Shown here: positions 57,351 to 64,000 of the stretch, piece after piece
Layout of the letters: every line of letters begins with the position of its first letter
Position numbering within the stretch: position 1 is the stretch's first letter
DNA from: Molossus alvarezi
Lineage: Eukaryota; Chordata; Mammalia; Chiroptera; Molossidae
Direction of reading: 5' to 3'
NCBI GenBank assembly: GCA_037176705.1
Contig: CM073887.1
Location: 22,943,501 to 23,007,500 of the forward strand
DNA: 64,000 nt
Notes under the pieces: model-generated
What the model saw: the letters and a program-made list of their open reading frames with translations, nothing else
Told to the model about the DNA's origin: nothing
Databases searched by the model: none
Translations under genes and position numbers: made by a program

Positions 57351-57639
57351 ACATGGGTCACCCAAACAAAAATAACAACCTGAATCAGCTCCCCAGGCAC
57401 AACATCCTCATATTTTAAAAGTATAATGGCAGTTGACATCTTAGTGATAACCTCTCTCAATACATCTTCCTTGAGTCACATTGCTCCAATTTGTACTTGT
57501 TGCCCTCTATATCTGGCATTCGCTAATACACCATCATTCTGAGGACTCACCTCACTTATTTACTTACTTGAATTTTCTGTTTTTCTATAATCCATACATT
57601 TTTCTTTATTGGTTCTCTCTCTCGCGCGCTCTCTCTCTC

Positions 57640-58060
57640 TGATTTAATACACCCTCCCTTAGGTTCTTGAGATAGGATACATGGAAGGTAAGCTTTTGGG
57701 GAATTTATGTATATTTTACCTTTATTCCTGATGGACAATTTGTTTGGGTATAGAATTCTAGGTGAGAAATAACTTCCCTTCTGAATTTTGGAGGCAAGCT
57801 CTGTTGTCCTCAGAGTTCAGTGTTGTTGAGAATTCCGATGCCATTCTGATTCTTACTCTTTTGTATAGACTTTTTGTCTCTAAAAGTTTGGAGAATTTTG
57901 TCTTTGCGCTTGGTGTTCTAAAATTTCATGTCGATGGGTCTGTTTCCACTCATTGACCTGGGTATTTGGTGGGCTCTTTCAATCTGGCAATTTAGGTCCT
58001 TCAGTTACATTTCATGTTAGAGGATTTCCTCTGGAGTTTGGTAATCTTAGTTGCCTGCTC
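57640..58060 (-). mobile_element. Old HAL1/L1M ORF1-type fragment
   Basis: Contains a diverged GTATAGAATTCTAGGTGAG block and a GGTGGGCTCTTTCAATCTGG block of the kind seen in HAL1/L1M ORF1, here in antisense. Confidence 0.45.
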
Positions 58061-58479
58061 ATATTTAAGGGTGGGATAGCAAAAAGCTGATTAGAAAGTC
58101 AGTGCTTTAGGGAAGACCTAGTGACCATAAACTTTACTGAAAGGTGATATAAGTAAGCTTTTTGTTGGGGAATTTCATCCCCATCCCACCCCACTCCATA
58201 TAACTCTCTTTAGGGATTTTTTTTTTCACTTGGACTAGTTATGTTCCTTAGAGATATTTTCTCAAATCTTGTCTAGAGGATAAACCTTGATTCCTAGTAT
58301 ATTTGGAATTGGGAGAGGTTCTGAGCATTTAGTATGCCTACATTAATTAATCCCTATTTTCTGTCTAAGCCACTAACCCCTTCAGCTGTGGATAAAAAGT
58401 GGATAAACCTCCACTTCTGTTAGGGGAGGGGGAGGGGTAGTCACACAGTGGAAGAGAATTGGGGGAGAGGTATAGAAAT

Positions 58480-58965
58480 TGTACTGCTCTATTTACAATA
58501 GCTAAGATCTGGAAACAGCCCAAGTGTCCATCAGTAGACAAGTGAATAAAAGAGCTGGGGTACATATACACAATGGAGTACTATGCAGTTGTAAGAAAGA
58601 AAGATCTTTTATCCTTTGAGACATGGAGGGACCTGGAAAGTATTATCCTAAGCAAAACAAGCCAAACAGAGAAAGACAAGTATCACATGATCTCACTTAT
58701 TTCTGGAACATAATGATGAAACAAACTGATGAATGAAATAGACCCAGAGTCATAGAAGTAGGGTACAGACTGACAAACCTCAGAAGAGGAAGTGGGGAGG
58801 GGAGGGAAGAGGTAAACCACAGAACTTATATGCCTGTATGCATAACCAATGAACATAGACAACAAAGCTAGGGATGGGGGGGGGTGTGGATGAGGAGGAG
58901 GGTGTCAGTGGGAGAAAAAAGAGAAACATCTATAACAAAAATAAATAAATAAATAAATAAAAAAG
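58480..58965 (+). mobile_element. Younger bat L1 3' end
   Basis: Closely matches 22900-23345: GGAAACAGCCCAAGTG, a GAAAGATCTTTTATCC block, and GAGAAACATCTATAACAAAA followed by an (AAAT)n tail. It is 5'-truncated within ORF2. A head-only SINE follows its tail. Confidence 0.78.
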
Positions 58966-59085
58966 AGCCCTGGCCAGTTTGTCTTAGCGGTTGGAGCATT
59001 GGCCTATGGACCAGAGAGTCCTGGGTTCGGTTCCTGCTAGGGGCATGTACCAAAATAAATAAGTAAAATAAAAATAAAAATAAAG
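58966..59085 (+). mobile_element. Head-only tRNA-derived SINE with A-rich tail
   Basis: The head stops at GGGGCATGTACC and runs straight into an AAAATAA tail. It shares GAGAGTCCTGGG and GCTAGGGGCATGT with the copy at 51524. It lies against an L1 A-rich tail, so no clear TSD. Confidence 0.75.
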
Positions 59086-59089
59086 AAAC

Positions 59090-61650
59090 TTCACTCACAC
59101 ACAAAAAAGAAGTCGTACTGCTTCTCAGGTAGCTCCAACCTCCAGCCAGTTTCCTTATTTCAACTCTCTTGCATCTTCAGTTCATATCCAGGGGATTTTG
59201 CAATGTCACTCCCTTAACTCTTGATTTTCTCAGCTCTACCAAGTCCTTTTCACTGTTGTCTAGCCTCCAAACTTCTGTTGCAATTGCTTCTTGTCCCTCT
59301 CTCCCCATCCTCATGAGTTTTAGTGGATTCTGGAGGGAGTCAAATTAGATGTATTTATTCAACCCATCATTTCTACCTGGAACCAACTGTCAAAGATTAT
59401 AAAAACACTGAGATTCATTTGTCTAATAAATATTGAGTGCTTATAGTGTTTCATGCACTTTGATAAATGCTGAGGATAAACTGTTATTTATTTTCCTATT
59501 TTGATGACTAATGTTCTAAGGTGATGGTTGAAAAAGAAGAGGTCTCTTTCCTTGCCCTGAAGTCAGAATTTTATTTTATGGGGATTGCTCTATGCTAGGA
59601 CTACTTGGGCAGCTTCATAAGTGATCCTGATTTGAAACCACAACTGGAAGGCTTGGATCATTTCTGATGTCACCCACTCCCTTATTCTGGCTGTGTTTCT
59701 GAGAGTCTGTAGGTTAATTGGCTTAATACTTAATTCCAAGACTATATGTGGTGTCAGGGCTGATTTGCCTTAAAAACCATTCACTCTAAATAGTGCATAA
59801 GTGTAGGTCAGGTGCCTCAGGCATTGACTGAAGGGTGACTGTGCAGTTGGCTTAACAAGATCCTTACAATTCCCCTGATTGTGTCTCTGTTCCTGATAGC
59901 AATTAATTCGAGATCTTGTCTTCAAAGTTTGGCAATAAGCTTCCATGATTGTAATGAGAGGATGAGGCCAGAAGGGAGGTATGACATTTATTGAGTGCCT
60001 GTTATGGTTTGGGCAGTGGCCTTGGTACTTCACATTTAGTAACTCGCTTAACCTGATGTTATTCCAAAACAAATTCATAAGCATGGCAGGATTCTCCTGG
60101 AACAAAGCACGTACCTCAAGCATCTGTCGTCCTCTTTTCAATCCTCCTCCTCACTCAGACTTCACACTCCTGTCTACATGTCTGTGTTCTCTTTTACAAA
60201 GTCTCCTGAGGCCAAACAGACATATTTACACAAATCACATGCATGTGAGCATGTGTTCCCAGGATATGTTGGCAACCCTAGTCTACCTTGTTTTTATAGT
60301 TTATACCGCTGCATATAGGTAGCACAGCATACCTGCTTGGATGGCAGGTCCGGGCACCAGTGGAACAGGAAGAGCCCAGGCAGGCTCCCGCCAGACCAGC
60401 CCCCATGGGCTCTTCAGCTAACCTCAGAGTCTAGGATGAATTGGAAGAGAGAAAATTATTTTGCTTGTTACTGGTATCTTACATTGACAAGGAGCTGAAA
60501 GGCCTCTGGAGTTTTTATCTTGTACACTGGGTCTGGAAAATCTCACATTTAGGTCAGCTATAAGTAATAATGATATTAACAATAACATCTTATTTTTGCA
60601 AGTACTCAGGTTACTCACTGTTACATTACTCACTGTTACACACACTAGTTCCTCTAAATAGCCTTGAACTTGGTTTTGTTTGGTTTATTACTGTGTGATT
60701 CAAAGATTACTCTGTGGCTTTACTAATGACTAACACAATAAACATGCTTTATCAACCAGCAATTTCCTAATCTTGATTTAAAGGTACGGTTAATATTGAA
60801 AATCTTCCCCCACCCACTGCAATAAAAGCTTTTGGAACCTTACAAGCAGCACCTTACAACACAATCATAAAATCTCAGTGAGGGAAGAGAGGCTGAAGTT
60901 TAGCTAGTTCTAACCTCTATCTAATCCCGGTCTAACATTCATTCAAATATCCTCCCCCAGGTGAAGGTTCTACACTCTCCAAAGAGCATTTGCATTTCCT
61001 AGGTAGAGGACTGCCTGCTCCTCAAGGTCAGAGGGCAACTCACTAGGAGGGGGGAATGGGGAACAGTGGATGCTTGGAACTGCCTTAGAGGGAGAAGACA
61101 GTGCATTTTCTCAGTAGACACTGGCCCTTCACCTAGGGCCTAAAACAGCTAGTGTTGTGGGGGAAACACAGAGGGAAAAAATAGATCCCTCCTTCCGGAG
61201 TTTGCAGCCTAGGGCAGAAGGAAGAGCCGGGCACAGGAAGCAGTTAACTAAGGCATGCCAGGGAGTCACCCCTTGACTCTGAGCATTTGACTAACAAAGT
61301 ACAGGCAAATCAGGTGACAGTGGACAGAGGTACTGTAAAGGGACCGAACAACTTCAGGCCATGCGTGCGATTTATTTAGAGCAGAGTGGAAGATTTCCCT
61401 TATCTAAATAAGTTATGTACTAACCAGTTAGGACTAATGAAGTGAGAGTGAGTAGGTCCTGGGTTTCTAATCCCATTCTGAGGAGGACCCAAAATCAGGC
61501 TGCAGAAGAGTTCCCAGTTGGGAGAGGGCCTCACAGGGGCCTGGAAGCATCATACCCAGAACTGCCCACCACCCTTTGCCATGAGTCTGCTCTTCACAAC
61601 AACCTTCTGCATGGTACTTGGTTTTGAAGGCACATCTCTGTGAGTTTCCC
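59090..61650. other. No gene recognised
   Basis: Mostly unique-looking sequence with a weak MIR-like piece at about 59980-60090. No frame with family motifs. Confidence 0.35.
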
Positions 61651-61659
61651 TGGACACAG

Positions 61660-61925
61660 TCCCCCACCTTCTAGAGAAAGCTCACCATTCCCCCTGTGTC
61701 CCCACATGTCCTGTGTACATACCTCTCTTGTGGACCAACTGTACCACACAGTATTTGTAATGCTCAATTTACACATCTGGCTCTCCTACCACATGGAAGA
61801 CAAGGAGCCAAGCCTTGACATTTCTGTGTTCTTGGTGCCTCTACATCGCAGCTGGCACTCAGCAGGTGCTCTGTCGATAAATGAGTGAGAGGATGCGTGG
61901 GTGAGTGAATGAATGAATAAGTAAA
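61660..61925 (+). mobile_element. L2 3' end
   Basis: CTGGCACTCAGCAGGTGCTC followed by GATAAATGAGTGAGAG and an AATG-rich end match L2. Confidence 0.55.
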
Positions 61926-61974
61926 TGAAAGGGTACACTGCAGAGTAAATATGAGCAAAGATGTCAAGTCAGCA

Positions 61975-62190
61975 ATGCACCTGAGGGACAATGGCAAGAA
62001 TGTCCTGCATGCAGCATAGGAAATACAGTCAGGGCTATTGTGATAACTACGCATGGTGCCACGTGGGTACTGGAAACATTGTAGGGAACAGTCTGTAAAG
62101 TATTTGGTTGTCTCACCACTATGCTGTACACCTGAAATGAATACAAAATAGTATTGAATGTAAACTGTAATTGAAAAAAAGAAAAAAAAG
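61975..62190 (+). mobile_element. Old L1M 3' end
   Basis: A GTACACCTGAAATGAATAC block followed by TGTAAACTGTAATTGAAAAA is a typical L1M terminus. Confidence 0.55.
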
Positions 62191-62204
62191 AATGACCTGC
62201 ATGA

Positions 62205-62300
62205 AGCATGTTTGGAAAGAGCCAGGAGAAAATGGGTTAATGGAGTTAGGCCAGATAATGGAGGGCCTTGAGTACCAAGAAACAGTCCTTTGTTTATTCT
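62205..62300 (+). repeat. Anonymous ancient repeat, copy 6 (short)
   Basis: GGCCAGATAATGGAGGGCC matches the middle block of the family. Confidence 0.4.
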
Positions 62301-63109
62301 TTTTGTTTAACAGAAAATTGGCTGTACTCTTTCAGGTAGTGTAGATAATCTAAAGCTACAGTCTCTAGCCCAAGGGAGGACACGGTTGAGGAGTCGAGGA
62401 TGCCCCCACAAGAGCTACATTCAAAGGCAGACGGTGACCAGGGTGGTCAGAGAGGCACAACCAAAGAGCCCTAGGAGTTCAAGTATCAGGAAGTCACTTC
62501 GGGCTGTGCTGATAGAAATGCCTCTGAGTTGGCCTTCAAGGCGAGAGGCCCTGCAGAGGGCACGCATCAACAAGGAAGCAGAGATTGGACTGTGCAAAGC
62601 GTAGAAGGGAAGCTGAGAATCACTCCTCATGGCGGAAGCACCTCAGCAAACGGGGGCGAGGCGGCAGATGAAGACGTGAGCAGAGGCTGGGTGAGACTGG
62701 GTAGGGTATTTGTCAGGCTAAGGCATTACACCCTCTTTGGAGGAGTTGGGGAACGTGAGGTGACTTGCTGTATGCTAGGGTAGGGCTAATTACCATGAGC
62801 GCAGAGAACTGTCAGCCCAGCCCTGGATGAAAGGTGAGATAAATCTTTTTGACGGGCCTACCTGAGGTTTTGAATTTTTTTTTTTTTTTTTTCTCTATAA
62901 TTAAGTGTCAAATGCTGAGAACGTCCCTGAGGTTTTTACGTGGTAACTTGTTCTTCGCATGCTGCCCTTTCGTTGCGCCAGATACTGTCATTATCATTGC
63001 TTAGCGTTCTGAGACAGACCTCAGCTGAGACAGATACACACAGATTGTGTTCTTGGAGAGATCCTGTGGTAGGGAAAAAAAAGAACCAAAAAAAAAGCCA
63101 GCACCAACA

Positions 63110-64000
63110 GAGGGTTCTGGGAAGATGGCAGAGTAGGAAGCATCAGGAATCCCTCTTCTCACTTAGCCAACAACTGCAGTGGTGGAATCTGGCGGATGAC
63201 ACTGTTTTGGAACTCAGAAGTCTATTGAAGGCTGGAAACTTTCAGGAGAAGGCCTGCATGGTAAGGCGAGCAGCTACCCATCCCTCAACCTCCAGCCCCA
63301 TGGCAGACAGCTGGGCATGTGTTCTTGGAGCAGTTTCCACACAGCTTGTGGGAGCCAGGGTGAGCAAAAAGGACCCTGTCCTCCAAATATCAGGGTTCTA
63401 TCTGTGTGCTCTGATCACTGGTGATACTTCTGATCCCAGGGGTGCAGACAAACAGGCAGGGGACCATTGCCACACCTCCCTGCATTGCTCTGAGTCCCTG
63501 TCCTCCAGCTGAAGTGACTGTTGGGGATTTAGGGACTGATGCCCTTCCCTCCCTAACTTTTCTCCTTTTCCCCTTTTAGCAGCCAGATATTAAAGACTAG
63601 GACATTCAAAAGCAGCTGCTTATGTGATGGATTTTAAAAAGTCACCACACATGCCCAGGGAAAGGCGTGGATTCAAAAATACCTGAGAAGACTTTAAGTT
63701 TACACCCCAGACAGAGATAGCTTACAACAATAAAACCAACCAAACAACAAAAACAAAAACCCAAGAAACCCCATGGAAGGAGGAGAATCTGATTTCCACA
63801 GTTAGCATGTTATTAGATTCAAATGTCCAATTTTTAACAGGAAATCACAAGGCATATAAAGAAATAGGAAAGTGTGGCCCATTTAAAGGGGAAAAAAAAT
63901 CAACAGAAATGGTCTCTGAGAAAGACCTGATGATGAATCTATTAGACAAAGCAACCACACTGGGATTTTACATAATTAATTTCTTTCCTGGCTTTGGTTC
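63110..64000 (+). mobile_element. L1M 5' UTR, continuing off the right edge
   Basis: It starts near GGGAAGATGGCAGAGTAGG, whose AAGATGGC resembles the L1 YY1 site, and continues with the AACTCAGAAGTCTATTGAAGG block. The 63780-63920 part resembles 33110-33240. Confidence 0.6.

Noticed and set aside
62940..63512. A 190-residue + frame
   Set aside because: It spans unique DNA and an L1M 5' UTR start, so it is a chance frame.

Overview
This is mammalian nuclear DNA, and the repeats point to a yangochiropteran bat. About 36 copies of tRNA-derived Ves-type SINEs lie on both strands, many with clean target-site duplications (TSDs). They fall into two tail types. Type A is older-looking and ends in ATCAATAAA. 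Type B is younger-looking and ends in a GAGGAT motif followed by oligo(A). The bat call rests on this SINE family from general knowledge. I cannot name the bat family or species.

Genes. (1) A complete six-exon trypsin-like serine protease lies on the + strand at 2162-12362. I recognise it as PRSS48: the exons join in frame to 300 residues and the catalytic triad is intact. (2) A CpG island at about 44.2-44.9 kb carries a minus-strand first coding exon (44411-44507) with a strong splice donor. Its position about 32 kb beyond the PRSS48 3' end, and its opposite strand, match my recollection of the distal SH3D19 promoter in human. On that reading PRSS48 is nested in SH3D19 intron 1 on the opposite strand, and most of the window is that intron. 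(3) A smaller CpG-rich patch near 35.1 kb has a YY1-type site and no recognised gene.

Layout. 0-1.4 kb: 5' end of an inverted L1 with an open ORF1 running off the edge. 2.1-12.5 kb: PRSS48, with introns full of L1, HAL1-like and SINE insertions. 13.4-14.3 kb: L2. 15.3-23.7 kb: an ancient repeat split by a full-length dead L1 that carries five nested SINEs, ORF2 remains and a 3' transduction. 24-35 kb: SINEs, a MaLR LTR, a candidate ERV LTR, a hAT MITE and L1M remnants. 35-44 kb: CpG patch, a repeat-poor motif-dense block (37.7-38.1 kb), MIR, MER5 and Tigger relics. 44.2-44.9 kb: CpG island. 45-64 kb: L1M, SINE and L2 remnants, ending in an L1M 5' UTR that leaves the window.

The most interesting signals are in the mobile elements. 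A 204-bp copy of a SINE/L1 junction ends exactly at a predicted Pol III terminator. Two sites took SINE insertions twice, leaving three TSD copies each. There is an L1 3' transduction, a two-member head-only SINE subfamily, and a hAT MITE with a perfect internal hairpin. I found no CRISPR array, operon, true tRNA or rRNA gene, or new multi-gene system.
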